A DNA stretch of 64,000 nt from NCBI RefSeq assembly GCF_000382345.1, contig NZ_KB908098.1, positions 31,946 to 95,945 of the forward strand, read 5' to 3'. This DNA is from Massilia niastensis DSM 21313. Its GTDB lineage: Bacteria > Pseudomonadota > Gammaproteobacteria > Burkholderiales > Burkholderiaceae_D. The notes below the pieces were generated by a model that was not told the origin of the DNA, ran no database searches, and saw nothing but the letters and a program-made list of their open reading frames with translations. A program made the translations under genes and the position numbers. How positions within the stretch are numbered: the stretch's first letter is position 1; every line of letters starts with the position of its first letter. Shown in pieces: positions 55,112-63,974 of the stretch.

Positions 55112-56480
55112 GTCGAAGACGAATTTCACCTGCAGCGAGTGCGGCGCGATCGCCACCCGCTGGACCGGCCAGTGCGCCGATTGCAAGGCCTGGAACACGA
55201 TGGTCGAGACGGTGGTTGAGGCGCCCGGCGTGAACCGGATGTCCCAGACCCAGCACAGGAGCCTGGCGCAGACCGCGCCGGTGCTCTCGCTCGCGGATAT
55301 CGAGGCGATCGACGTGCCGCGCTTCGGCACCGGGATCGAGGAATTCGACCGCGTGCTGGGCGGCGGCCTGGTGGCGGGCGGCGTGGTGCTGATCGGCGGC
55401 GATCCGGGCATCGGCAAGTCGACCCTGCTGCTGCAGGCGCTGGCCAACCTGGCGGCGACCCGCAACACTTTATATGTGAGCGGCGAGGAATCCGGCGCCC
55501 AGATCGCGCTGCGCGCGCGCCGCCTGGCGGTCGAGGCGAAGGAGCTGAAGCTGCAGGCCGAGATCCAGCTTGAGAAGATCCTCGGCACCCTGGCCGACCT
55601 GAAGCCCGAGGTCGCCGTGATCGACTCGATCCAGACCCTGTATTCCGACGCACTGACCTCGGCGCCCGGTTCGGTGGCCCAGGTGCGCGAGTGCGCGGCC
55701 CAGCTGACCCGGGTGGCCAAGCAGACCGGCATCACCATCATCCTGGTCGGCCACGTCACGAAAGAGGGCGCCCTGGCCGGCCCGCGCGTGCTCGAGCACA
55801 TCGTCGACACCGTGCTGTACTTCGAGGGCGACACCCAGTCCAGCTTCCGCCTGGTGCGGGCGATCAAGAACCGCTTCGGCGCCGTCAACGAGCTGGGCGT
55901 GTTCGCGATGACCGAAAAGGGCCTGAAGGGGGTGTCGAACCCGTCGGCGCTGTTCCTGTCCCAGCACGACAGCCAGGTGCCGGGGTCCTGCGTGATGGTG
56001 ACCCAGGAGGGCACGCGCCCGCTGCTGGTCGAGATCCAGGCGCTGGTCGACGCCAGCCACCTGCCGAACGCGCGCCGCCTCTCGGTCGGCCTGGAGCAGA
56101 ACCGCCTGGCGATGCTGCTGGCGGTGCTGCACCGGCACGCCGGCATCGCCGCCTTCGACCAGGACGTGTTCATCAATGCGGTGGGCGGGGTCAAGATCAC
56201 CGAACCGGCCGCCGACCTGGCCGTGCTGCTGGCGATTAACTCATCGATGCGCAACAAGCCGCTGCCGCGCGGTCTGGTGGTGTTCGGCGAAGTCGGCCTG
56301 GCCGGCGAGATCCGCCCGGCGCCGCGCGGCCAGGAGCGCCTGCGCGAGGCGGCCAAGCTGGGCTTCTCGATCGCCGTGATCCCGAAGGCCAATGTTCCCA
56401 AGCAAAAGATCGAAGGCATGACCATCGTCGCGGTCGAGCGCATCGACGAAGCCTTCACGAAGTTGCGGGAACTTGACTGA
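55104..56480 (+). CDS. radA: DNA repair protein RadA
   Basis: 458 residues. N-terminal zinc finger ('CSECG ... CADCK', residues 10-28), RecA-like ATPase with Walker A 'GGDPGIGKSTLLLQ' near 95, the RadA-specific 'KNRFGAVNELGVF' near 253, and a C-terminal Lon-protease-like domain ('LAVLLAINSSMRN', 'FGEVGLAGEIRP'). It acts in branch migration and recombinational repair. Translationally linked to alr. Confidence 0.94.
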   Translation: MAKSKTNFTCSECGAIATRWTGQCADCKAWNTMVETVVEAPGVNRMSQTQHRSLAQTAPVLSLADIEAIDVPRFGTGIEEFDRVLGGGLVAGGVVLIGGDPGIGKSTLLLQALANLAATRNTLYVSGEESGAQIALRARRLAVEAKELKLQAEIQLEKILGTLADLKPEVAVIDSIQTLYSDALTSAPGSVAQVRECAAQLTRVAKQTGITIILVGHVTKEGALAGPRVLEHIVDTVLYFEGDTQSSFRLVRAIKNRFGAVNELGVFAMTEKGLKGVSNPSALFLSQHDSQVPGSCVMVTQEGTRPLLVEIQALVDASHLPNARRLSVGLEQNRLAMLLAVLHRHAGIAAFDQDVFINAVGGVKITEPAADLAVLLAINSSMRNKPLPRGLVVFGEVGLAGEIRPAPRGQERLREAAKLGFSIAVIPKANVPKQKIEGMTIVAVERIDEAFTKLRELD

Positions 56481-56503
56481 CAGCATGGTGAGGGCCAACA
56501 TCC

Positions 56504-56509
56504 TATAAT
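56504..56509 (+). promoter_or_regulatory. -10 box upstream of the PilZ gene
   Basis: TATAAT, 31 bases before the GTG start. The only -35-like hexamer, TTGACT at 56473, is 25 bases away, too far for normal spacing. The box still suggests that the PilZ gene is transcribed apart from radA. Confidence 0.45.
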
Positions 56510-56540
56510 AGGGCCTGGTCCATTTTCATGTTGGTATAGC

Positions 56541-56861
56541 GTGTTGGCAGAACAAAGGAAGTCGGTCCGCAAGGTGTTGCGGACCAGGGCAATGCTGGCC
56601 ATGGAGGGTGAAGCGCCCATCCTTGGCAAGACGACGGATGTGGGCGCCAATGGCGTCAGCATCAGCGTTCCGGCGCCGCTGATTGTCGGGCAGGCGGGGC
56701 AGGTCACTTTCGACCTCATGGTCGACGGGAAGTTCACGACCATCAGTGCGCGCGCCAAGGCGCTGTATTGCATCTTCAGCAATGGCGAGTTCAAGATCGG
56801 ATTCCAGTTCCTCCATCTCGAGCTGTCCGCCGTGACGGCGCTGGCGCGTTACCTGCGCTGA
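56541..56861 (+). CDS. PilZ-domain protein
   Basis: 106 residues, a single PilZ domain. The N-terminal 'RKSVRK' carries the RxxxR c-di-GMP loop, and 'TTDVGANGVSISV' stands for the (D/N)xSxxG motif, with Gly-Ala in place of the usual Ser. 'GQVTFDLMVDG' and 'IGFQFLHL' fit the barrel. The start is GTG at 56541 or TTG at 56544. A probable c-di-GMP receptor, in line with the many GGDEF/EAL genes in the window; the altered second motif makes binding less certain. Confidence 0.85.
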   Translation: MLAEQRKSVRKVLRTRAMLAMEGEAPILGKTTDVGANGVSISVPAPLIVGQAGQVTFDLMVDGKFTTISARAKALYCIFSNGEFKIGFQFLHLELSAVTALARYLR

Positions 56862-56884
56862 GCGCACACCGGCTGCGCATACGA

Positions 56885-56916
56885 AAAACGGCGATTCCCG
56901 CGAGGGCCGCCGTTTT
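56885..56916 (+). terminator. Terminator of the PilZ gene
   Basis: AAAACGGCG and CGCCGTTTT form a 9-bp stem with a 14-base loop, ending in T-run, 24 bases after the PilZ stop. Confidence 0.65.
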
Positions 56917-56947
56917 GTCGTTATTACCCGGTAAAGCCGGGTTAGCA

Positions 56948-57064
56948 CTATTCGTGATAGTGATCGTGCAAATGTTCTGAGCCTCCGCGGATCTCCTGGA
57001 AGATTTCGAAGGCCACGAGACCCGCCAAGCCGGTGAGGATCCCGAATACCATCATGTTGAACAT
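56948..57064 (-). CDS. Possible 38-aa membrane protein with His-rich tail
   Basis: An ATG at 57064 opens a 38-codon frame: hydrophobic helix 'MMVFGILTGLAGLVAFEIF' and a polar tail 'HLHDHYHE' with four His. AAAGG lies 11 bases upstream. Codon use is like the neighbours (GGC, CTC, ATC). The gene is too short for standard predictors. The rest of the 491-base gap between the PilZ gene and pstS holds the PilZ terminator and the pst control region. Confidence 0.45.
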   Translation of the reverse strand: MFNMMVFGILTGLAGLVAFEIFQEIRGGSEHLHDHYHE

Positions 57065-57235
57065 AACCGCAAACGCCTTTCAGCATTCCCTCCATGTAAG
57101 GTTAAGGTACCCACTTTTAGGTTAGCAGAATACGCTCTATTTACAAGGTGAATTGCTGTGTAGACAACTTCTCACTTGTGTCATTTTTCTCTTGGAAAGT
57201 CTGCCCGCACCCGGGCACGTGTGCGCTTGCCACGA

Positions 57236-57281
57236 TGTCATCTTCATGTCACATTGCCGAAATATGTCATGAACCTGTCAT
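57236..57281 (+). promoter_or_regulatory. Tandem Pho boxes and promoter of the pst operon
   Basis: Two pairs of TGTCAT/C repeats with the 11-base period of PhoB sites: 57236 with 57247 (TGTCAT, CTTCA, TGTCAC), and 57265 with 57276 (TGTCAT, GAACC, TGTCAT). TAGACT at 57292-57297 is placed as a -10 box, so the second Pho box replaces the -35 element, as is usual for PhoB-activated promoters. PhoB itself is encoded downstream in the same gene group. Confidence 0.85.
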
Positions 57282-57352
57282 ATTCGATCAGTAGACTGCG
57301 CAGCATCGTCACCGGGGGATAGTCCCCAGCTTTCACTCCATGAGGATCTGAT

Positions 57353-58390
57353 ATGCGCATGAAGCACCTGTTCGTTTCCATCGCCGTTGCCGCCTCCGCG
57401 CTGGCCGCCGGCGCCCACGCCGCCAACATCACCGGCGCCGGCGCGACCTTCCCATACCCGATCTACGCCAAGTGGGCTGAAATGTACAAGGGCGCCACCG
57501 GCAATGGGCTGAACTACCAGTCGGTCGGCTCGGGTGCGGGCATCAAGCAGATCAAGGCCAGGACCGTCGACTTTGGCGCCTCCGACATGCCGCTGCCGGC
57601 CAGCGAGCTGGATGCGGCCGGGCTGTTCCAGTTCCCGGCCATCATGGGCGGCGTGGTGCCGGTCGTGAACCTGGACGGCATCGCTCCGGGCCAGATGAAG
57701 CTGACCGGCGCCGTCATCGCCGACATCTACCTCGGCAAGATCACCAAGTGGAATGCGCCGCAGATCGCCGCCCTGAACCCGGGCGTGAAGCTGCCGGCCG
57801 CCGACATCACCGTCGTGCGCCGCGCCGACAGCTCGGGCACCTCCTTCCTGTGGACCGATTTCCTGTCCAAGACCAGCCCGGAATGGAAGACCAAGGTCGG
57901 CGCCGGCACCACCGTGAAGTGGGCGGTGGGCGTGGGCGGCAAGGGCAACGAGGGCGTGGCCGCCAACGTGCAGCGCATCAAGGGCGGCATCGGCTACGTC
58001 GAGTGGGCCTATGCCAAGAAGAACAGGATGGCGCACACCCAGCTGCAGAACAAGGACGGGGCCTTCCTGCAGCCGGACGACGAGGCCTTCAAGGCCGCCG
58101 CCGCCGGCGCCAACTGGTCGGGCACCCCGGGCTTCGCCGTGGTGCTGACCGACCAGCCGGGCAAGGCCAGCTGGCCGGTCACCGGCGCCTCCTACATCCT
58201 GGTGCACAAGTCCCAGGCCGACGCCGCGAAGGGCAAGGAAGTCCTGAAATTCTTCGACTGGGCGTACAAGAACGGCGATGCCGCCGCGACCGAACTGGAC
58301 TACGTGCCGATGCCCGACGCGGTCACCAAGCTGGTGCAGGATGCATGGCGCGCCCACATGAAAGACGCGAGCGGCAAGGCGCTCTGGTAA
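57353..58390 (+). CDS. pstS: Phosphate-binding protein PstS
   Basis: 345 residues with signal peptide ('FVSIAVAASALAAGAHAA'). Phosphate-site loops: 'ITGAGATFPYPIYAKW', 'YQSVGSGAGIKQI', 'DFGASDMPL', 'VVRRADSSGTSF'. It captures phosphate in the periplasm for PstCAB. GAGG precedes the ATG at 57353. First gene behind the Pho boxes. Confidence 0.95.
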   Translation: MRMKHLFVSIAVAASALAAGAHAANITGAGATFPYPIYAKWAEMYKGATGNGLNYQSVGSGAGIKQIKARTVDFGASDMPLPASELDAAGLFQFPAIMGGVVPVVNLDGIAPGQMKLTGAVIADIYLGKITKWNAPQIAALNPGVKLPAADITVVRRADSSGTSFLWTDFLSKTSPEWKTKVGAGTTVKWAVGVGGKGNEGVAANVQRIKGGIGYVEWAYAKKNRMAHTQLQNKDGAFLQPDDEAFKAAAAGANWSGTPGFAVVLTDQPGKASWPVTGASYILVHKSQADAAKGKEVLKFFDWAYKNGDAAATELDYVPMPDAVTKLVQDAWRAHMKDASGKALW

Positions 58391-58409
58391 TCCCCATCCA
58401 CCTGCCATC

Positions 58410-58438
58410 CGAGCGGGCCGGTCATGCCGGCCCGCTCG
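58410..58438 (+). terminator. Hairpin between pstS and pstC
   Basis: CGAGCGGGCCGG, five bases, CCGGCCCGCTCG: a perfect 12-bp stem 20 bases after the pstS stop, followed only by GTT. It probably acts as a partial terminator or mRNA-stabilising structure, giving more PstS than membrane subunits. Confidence 0.65.
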
Positions 58439-58464
58439 TTCGCCAGCGAAATTGACAAAAATAT

Positions 58465-59493
58465 ATGAGCGTTCATCCACCTGTCGCCATGCACGAGCTG
58501 CCCGAACAGGCCGCTGCCCGCGAGGCCGAAGTCTTCGAGTCGGCCGCCCTGCGCAACACCATGCGTGTCCAGCGGCTCCAGGACTTCTTCTTCCATAAAA
58601 TTACGCTGCTGTTCGCGGCCTCGGTGCTGCTGGTGCTGGTCGGAATCATCATCTCGCTGGTCATCGGCGCGGCGCCGGCCTTCCAGGAATTCGGCGCCCG
58701 CTTCGTCTCGCGCGTCGAATGGGATCCGGTCGGTGACCAGTTCGGCGCCATGATCGCGATCTGGGGCACGCTCGCCACCTCGCTGATCGCGCTCGCGGTC
58801 GCGTTCCCGATCAGCTTCGGCATCGCCCTGTTCCTCACCGAGATCTGCCCGGTCTGGCTGCGCCGCCCGCTGGGCACCGCGGTCGAACTGCTGGCCGGCG
58901 TGCCGTCGATCATCTACGGCATGTGGGGCCTGTTCGTGTTCGCGCCGCTGTTCGCCGACCATGTCCAGCCGCTGCTGAAGAGCACGCTGGGCCAGCTGCC
59001 GGTGATCGGCCAGCTGTTCCAGGGCCCGACCATGGGCATCGGCATCCTGACCGCCGGCCTGATCCTGGCCGTGATGATCATCCCCTTCATCGCATCGGTG
59101 ATGCGCGACGTGTTCGAGATCGTTCCGACCGTCCTCAAGGAATCGGCGTACGGCCTGGGCTGCACCAAGTGGGAAGTGGTGGGCAAGGTGGTGCTGCCGT
59201 ACACCCGCAACGGCGTGGTCGGCGGCGTCATGCTGGGACTGGGCCGCGCGCTGGGCGAGACCATGGCCGTGACCTTCGTGATCGGGAATGCCCACGACCT
59301 GTCGTGGTCGCTGTTCTCGGCCGGTAACTCGATCTCCTCGACCCTGGCCAATGAATTCGCCGAGGCCGCCAGCCCGCTGCACGTGTCCTCGCTGTTCGCG
59401 CTGGCCCTGATCCTGTTCGCGATCACCTTCATCGTGCTGTCGGCCGCCAAGCTGATGCTGCTCGGTATGACCCGCAAGGAAGGCACCAAATAA
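58465..59493 (+). CDS. pstC: Phosphate ABC permease PstC
   Basis: 342 residues with six helices after a ~45-residue hydrophilic N-terminus. '[20 protein letters not shown]' and '[51 protein letters not shown]' are the PstC hallmarks. It pairs with PstA as the phosphate channel. pstA follows after 1 base. Confidence 0.94.
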   Translation: MSVHPPVAMHELPEQAAAREAEVFESAALRNTMRVQRLQDFFFHKITLLFAASVLLVLVGIIISLVIGAAPAFQEFGARFVSRVEWDPVGDQFGAMIAIWGTLATSLIALAVAFPISFGIALFLTEICPVWLRRPLGTAVELLAGVPSIIYGMWGLFVFAPLFADHVQPLLKSTLGQLPVIGQLFQGPTMGIGILTAGLILAVMIIPFIASVMRDVFEIVPTVLKESAYGLGCTKWEVVGKVVLPYTRNGVVGGVMLGLGRALGETMAVTFVIGNAHDLSWSLFSAGNSISSTLANEFAEAASPLHVSSLFALALILFAITFIVLSAAKLMLLGMTRKEGTK

Positions 59494-59494
59494 C

Positions 59495-60355
59495 ATGAAC
59501 ACCATCGTCAAGAATCCGGTCTACCGCAAGCGCCTGCTGGCGCACCGCATCGGCATCGTCCTGTCCGTGATCGCCATGGGCATCGGCCTGGGCTTCCTGC
59601 TGTGGATCCTGGCCACCCTGCTGATCAACGGCCTGGGCGCGCTGTCGGGCGCCCTGTTCAGCGCCGACACCCCGGCGCCGGGCAGCCCGGGCGGCGGCCT
59701 GCGCAACGCCATCGTCGGCAGCCTGATGATGGTCGGCCTGTCGACCCTGGTCAGCACCCCGGTCGGCATCCTGGCCGGCATCTACCTGGCCGAATACGGC
59801 GAGAACAACCGGTTCGCCCAGGTCACCCGCTTCGTGACCGACATCATGCTGTCGGCCCCGTCGATCGTGATCGGCCTGTTCGTGTACGCCATCTATGTCG
59901 CCAACGTCCAGCACTTCTCCGGCTATGCCGGTTCGATCGCGCTGTCGCTGATCGCGGTGCCGGTCGTGGTGCGCACCACCGACAACATGCTGCGCCTGGT
60001 GCCCAACAGCCTGCTCGAAGCGGCCTTCGCCCTCGGCGCGCCGCGCTGGAAGGTGGCGACGCTGGTGCGCCTGCGCGCCGTCAAGGCGGGTGTCGTGACC
60101 GGCGTGCTGCTGGCCGTGGCCCGCGTTTCGGGCGAAACCGCGCCGCTGCTGTTCACCGCGCTGAACAACCAGTTCTTCAGCGCCGACATGAACGCGCCGC
60201 TGGCCAACCTGCCGGTCGTGATCTACCAGTTCGCGATGAGCCCGTACGACGACTGGCGTTCGCTGGCCTGGGGCGGCGCGTTGCTGGTGACCTTTACCGT
60301 GCTGCTGCTGAACATCCTCTCGCGGACCGTGTTCAGCCAAAAGACTCCGCGTTAA
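59495..60355 (+). CDS. pstA: Phosphate ABC permease PstA
   Basis: 286 residues, six helices. 'GLRNAIVGSLMMVGLSTLVSTPVGILAGIYLAEYG', 'LSAPSIVIGLFVYAIYV' and 'LEAAFALGAPRWKVATLVRLRAVKAGVVTGVLLAVARVSGETAPLLFTA' identify PstA. Second half of the phosphate channel. Confidence 0.94.
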   Translation: MNTIVKNPVYRKRLLAHRIGIVLSVIAMGIGLGFLLWILATLLINGLGALSGALFSADTPAPGSPGGGLRNAIVGSLMMVGLSTLVSTPVGILAGIYLAEYGENNRFAQVTRFVTDIMLSAPSIVIGLFVYAIYVANVQHFSGYAGSIALSLIAVPVVVRTTDNMLRLVPNSLLEAAFALGAPRWKVATLVRLRAVKAGVVTGVLLAVARVSGETAPLLFTALNNQFFSADMNAPLANLPVVIYQFAMSPYDDWRSLAWGGALLVTFTVLLLNILSRTVFSQKTPR

Positions 60356-60373
60356 TTTATCCTGATAAAAGCG

Positions 60374-61168
60374 ATGACCCAACCTATGCCACACCTGGCC
60401 CCGACCGCCGCCAAGAGCAAGACGATCGAGATCTCCGGCCTGAACTTCTTTTACGGTAAAACGCAGAGCCTGAAAAACGTCAGCCTGGATATCCACGACA
60501 AGCAGGTGACGGCCTTCATCGGTCCGTCGGGCTGCGGCAAGTCGACCCTGCTGCGCACGCTGAACCGCATGTATGACCTGTACCCGGGCCAGCGCGCCGA
60601 AGGGTCGATCATGTACCGCGGCCGTAACATCCTGGAGCCTGGTGTCGACGTCAACATGCTGCGCGCCAAGGTCGGCATGGTGTTCCAGAAGCCGACCCCG
60701 TTCCCGATGTCGATCTACGACAACATCGCCTTCGGCGTGCGCCTGTACGAGAACCTGTCGAAGGGCGAGATGGACGAGCGCGTCGAATGGGCGCTGAAGA
60801 AGGCGGCGCTGTGGGAAGAAGCCAAGGACAAGCTGGCCAAGAGCGGCCTGTCGCTGTCGGGCGGCCAGCAGCAGCGCCTGTGCATCGCGCGCGGCGTCGC
60901 CGTCAAGCCGGACGTGCTGCTGCTCGACGAACCGACCTCGGCGCTGGACCCGATCTCGACCGCCAAGATCGAGGAACTGATCAGCGAGCTGAAGCAGGAT
61001 TACACGATCACCATCGTGACCCACAACATGCAGCAGGCGGCGCGCTGTTCAGATTACACTGCATACATGTACCTGGGGGAACTCGTCGAGTTCGGCGAGA
61101 CCGACCAGATCTTCATGAAGCCGGCGCGCAAGGAAACCCAGGATTACATCACCGGCCGTTTCGGCTGA
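60374..61168 (+). CDS. pstB: Phosphate ABC ATPase PstB
   Basis: 264 residues. Walker A '[23 protein letters not shown]', '[20 protein letters not shown]', signature '[34 protein letters not shown]', '[27 protein letters not shown]'. The wording is diagnostic of PstB. A second ATG at 60386 is possible. Confidence 0.95.
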   Translation: MTQPMPHLAPTAAKSKTIEISGLNFFYGKTQSLKNVSLDIHDKQVTAFIGPSGCGKSTLLRTLNRMYDLYPGQRAEGSIMYRGRNILEPGVDVNMLRAKVGMVFQKPTPFPMSIYDNIAFGVRLYENLSKGEMDERVEWALKKAALWEEAKDKLAKSGLSLSGGQQQRLCIARGVAVKPDVLLLDEPTSALDPISTAKIEELISELKQDYTITIVTHNMQQAARCSDYTAYMYLGELVEFGETDQIFMKPARKETQDYITGRFG

Positions 61169-61206
61169 TCCCGAAACAAGAATACCTACGACTTACGGAG
61201 AGCAGT

Positions 61207-61905
61207 ATGACAGGCGAGCATTCATCCAAACAGTACGACCAGGAACTGGAAGCGATCCGCTCCAAGGTCTTGCTGATGGGCGGCATGGTGGAAACCCAGT
61301 TCGACGAGGCGCTCGAGTGCTTCCGGGTCGGCGACGCCGACCGTGCCGACCGCGTGATCGCCGAGGACCAGGCTGTCAACCAGCTGGAAGTCTCGCTCGA
61401 CGACGCGTGCAGCCACCTGATCGTGCGCCGCCAGCCGACCGCGAACGACTTGCGCACCGTGATGGCGACCATCAAGGTGATCACCGACCTCGAGCGCATC
61501 GGCGACGAGGCCGCCAAGATCGCGCGTACCTCGAAGAGCCTGCACGAGCGCGGCGCCATCGGCTTCGCCCACTACGACATGGTGCGCACCATCGCCAAGG
61601 CCACCTGCGAGCAGCTGCACGACGCGCTGGACTCGTTCGCGCGCCTCGACGGCAAGCGGGCGCTGCAGCTGATCGCGGCCGACGAAGTGGTCGACCACGA
61701 GTTCCGCACCATCATGCGCACCATGGTGACCTTCATGATGGAAGACCCGCGCACGATCTCGTCGGCGCTGGACACGCTGTGGGTCGCCAAGGCGATCGAG
61801 CGCATCGGCGACCACGCCAAGAACATCGCCGAATACGTCATCTACGTGGCCGAAGGCCGTGACATCCGCCACATGAAGGCGGTGGCGGACCAGGCGGCGA
61901 CCTGA
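61207..61905 (+). CDS. phoU: Phosphate signalling protein PhoU
   Basis: 232 residues, two three-helix bundles. 'VNQLEVSLDDACSHLIVRRQPTANDLRTVMATIKVITDLERIGDEAAKIA' and the repeat 'SALDTLWVAKAIERIGDHAKNIAEYVIY' are the PhoU metal-cluster regions. It links PstB to PhoR and keeps the regulon off when phosphate is plentiful. CGGAG precedes the ATG. Confidence 0.94.
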   Translation: MTGEHSSKQYDQELEAIRSKVLLMGGMVETQFDEALECFRVGDADRADRVIAEDQAVNQLEVSLDDACSHLIVRRQPTANDLRTVMATIKVITDLERIGDEAAKIARTSKSLHERGAIGFAHYDMVRTIAKATCEQLHDALDSFARLDGKRALQLIAADEVVDHEFRTIMRTMVTFMMEDPRTISSALDTLWVAKAIERIGDHAKNIAEYVIYVAEGRDIRHMKAVADQAAT

Positions 61906-61907
61906 GC

Positions 61908-62594
61908 ATGGCGGACAACATTACCGTCCTTGTCGTCGAGGACGAGCCGGCGATCGTCGAGCTGGTCACGTATTCGCTGCGCGAGGCGGGCTGGGAGATC
62001 CGCAGTGCGGAAACGGCGGGCGCGGCCTGGGACAGCATCAGCCGGGGCAAGCCCGACCTGGTGCTGCTGGACTGGATGCTGCCCGACCAGAGCGGCCTGC
62101 GCCTGCTGTCGCGCCTGCGCGCCGACCGCGATTTCCAGGATATCCCGGTCATCATGCTGACCGCCAAGAGCATGGAAGAGGACAAGATCGCCGGCCTGAA
62201 CAATGGCGCCGACGACTACGTCACCAAGCCGTTCTCGCCGCGCGAACTGCTGGCCCGCTCGCGCGCGCTGCTGCGCCGCAAGAGCCCGCACCTGGCCGAG
62301 GCGCCGCTGCGCGCGGGCACGGTCACGCTCGACCCGAACAGCTGCACTGTCGCGGTGGAAGGACAGCAGATCGAGATCGGCAACGCCGAGTACAAGCTGC
62401 TCAAGTACCTGATGGCGCACCGCGAGCGCGTGTTCTCGCGCGCCCAGCTGCTCGACAAGGTCTGGGGCGACCATGCGGTGATCGAGGAGCGCACGGTGGA
62501 CGTGCACGTGCTGCGGCTGCGCAAGGCGCTGAAGAGCGCCGATGGGCTGATCCGCACGGTGCGCAGCGTCGGCTACATGCTGTCCGAAAAATAA
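61908..62594 (+). CDS. phoB: Phosphate regulon response regulator PhoB
   Basis: 228 residues. Receiver domain with 'VVEDEPAIVELVTYSLR', phospho-Asp in 'LVLLDWMLPDQSGLRLL', Lys in 'YVTKPFSPREL'; OmpR-type winged helix with 'RERVFSRAQLLDKVWGDHAVIEERTVDVHVLRLRKAL'. It binds Pho boxes such as those at 57236-57281. Two bases after phoU. Confidence 0.95.
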   Translation: MADNITVLVVEDEPAIVELVTYSLREAGWEIRSAETAGAAWDSISRGKPDLVLLDWMLPDQSGLRLLSRLRADRDFQDIPVIMLTAKSMEEDKIAGLNNGADDYVTKPFSPRELLARSRALLRRKSPHLAEAPLRAGTVTLDPNSCTVAVEGQQIEIGNAEYKLLKYLMAHRERVFSRAQLLDKVWGDHAVIEERTVDVHVLRLRKALKSADGLIRTVRSVGYMLSEK

Positions 62595-62615
62595 CAGTTC
62601 TTTTCAAAAGACGCG

Positions 62616-63908
62616 ATGAATCCCAAACTGTTGTTCTGGGTGCCGGCGGTGTTGCGCCTGGGCCTGGTGTTCGCGGCTGCCGGCGTGGTGTGGTGGCTGT
62701 TCGGCGTGGTGGCAGGGCTGGCGTTCGCGCTGCTCGGCACGGTGGCGGCGCTGTTCGTGCAGCTGTCCTACCTGCACCAGCTGGGCGAGTGGCTGCATCA
62801 TCCGCACAGCACCCGCTTGCCGGACGGGTGGGGCGCCTGGACCGACGTGTTCGCCCGCCTGTACCGGCTGCGGCGCGAGGACGAGCGCAACCAGACCGAG
62901 CTGACCGAATGGCTGGCCCGGTTCCGCCAGGCCATGCACCTGCTGCCGGAAGGCGTGGCCATCATGGACGACGTCCTGTTCCTCGAGTGGTGCAACCCGG
63001 CGGCCGAGCGCCACCTGGGGCTGACGATGGAGCGCGACAAGGGGCTGCGCGTCACCAACCTGGTGCGCCATCCCGACTTCATCGACTACATCATCCTGGG
63101 GCGCTACGAGCAGCCGCTGACCCTGTCGTTCCGCGGCCGCAAGCTCGAATGCACCATCATCCCGTTCGAGAACCGGCGCCAGATCCTGGTGACCCACGAC
63201 GCCACCGATACCGAGCGCGTCGAAGCGATGCGGCGCGACTTCATCGCCAACGCCTCGCACGAGCTGCGCACGCCGCTGACGGTGATCGTCGGCTTCCTCG
63301 AGATCGCCATGTCCGATCCGGGACTGGACGTCAGCACGCGCACGAGCCACCTGAGGCTGATGACCGAGCAGGCCCAGCGCATGCAGCGCCTGATCCAGGA
63401 CATGCTGACCCTGTCGCGGCTGGAGTCGGACGAGTTCCCGCTCAAGCGCGAGCGGGTCGACGTGAAGGCGATGGTGGAGTCGGTGGCGGCCGAAGCGCGC
63501 GCGCTGTCGGGCGGCCGCCATGACATCCAGGTCGAGGTCGATGGTCCGGACGTGATGGGCAGCATGGAAGAGTTGCGCAGCGCCTTCGCCAACCTGGCCT
63601 CGAACGCGGTGCGTTACTCGCCGGAGGGCGGGACGATCCGCCTGAGCTGGACGCGTGGCGCCAACGACCTGCGGTTCCAGGTGACGGACAGCGGCATCGG
63701 CATCGAGCCGACCCACATCCCGCGCCTGACCGAGCGCTTCTACCGCGTCGACAAGAGCCGTTCGCGCGAGACGCAGGGCACGGGTCTCGGCCTGGCGATC
63801 GTCAAGCACGTCCTGCTGCGCCACGGCGGCCGCCTGTCGATCAGCTCGACGCCAGGCAAGGGCAGCACCTTCACGGCCTCGTTGCCCAACACCTCGCTGC
63901 CCGGCTAA
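62616..63908 (+). CDS. phoR: Phosphate regulon sensor kinase PhoR
   Basis: 430 residues. Two N-terminal helices with almost no periplasmic loop ('LGLVFAAAGVVWWLFGVVAGLAFALLGTVAALFVQL'), a linker, a PAS domain ('LPEGVAIMDDVLFLEWCNPAAERHLGL'), HisKA with 'FIANASHELRTPLTVIVGFLE' and ATPase with 'LASNAVRYSPEGG', 'VTDSGIGIE' and 'TQGTGLGLAIVKH'. The near lack of a periplasmic domain is normal for PhoR, which senses through PstB/PhoU. It ends the operon. Confidence 0.95.
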   Translation: MNPKLLFWVPAVLRLGLVFAAAGVVWWLFGVVAGLAFALLGTVAALFVQLSYLHQLGEWLHHPHSTRLPDGWGAWTDVFARLYRLRREDERNQTELTEWLARFRQAMHLLPEGVAIMDDVLFLEWCNPAAERHLGLTMERDKGLRVTNLVRHPDFIDYIILGRYEQPLTLSFRGRKLECTIIPFENRRQILVTHDATDTERVEAMRRDFIANASHELRTPLTVIVGFLEIAMSDPGLDVSTRTSHLRLMTEQAQRMQRLIQDMLTLSRLESDEFPLKRERVDVKAMVESVAAEARALSGGRHDIQVEVDGPDVMGSMEELRSAFANLASNAVRYSPEGGTIRLSWTRGANDLRFQVTDSGIGIEPTHIPRLTERFYRVDKSRSRETQGTGLGLAIVKHVLLRHGGRLSISSTPGKGSTFTASLPNTSLPG

Positions 63909-63914
63909 GCCTGG

Positions 63915-63974
63915 GGGTCAGAGTCGAATTACTGAGCAATTACTCACCCAATAAATAGGGTCAGAGTCGAATTA
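63915..63974. repeat. Direct repeats at the window end, probable edge of a REP/RAYT-type element
   Basis: GGGTCAGAGTCGAATTA occurs at 63915-63931 and again at 63958-63974. GGGTCAG(A) repeats of this kind often flank Y1-type (RAYT) transposase genes and their REP sequences in proteobacteria (from memory). Any such gene would lie beyond the window. The last 26 bases show nothing more. Confidence 0.5.

Noticed and set aside
53873..56794. 973-codon minus-strand frame
   Set aside because: Antisense of alr and radA; no domains and Ser/Arg/Pro-rich product.
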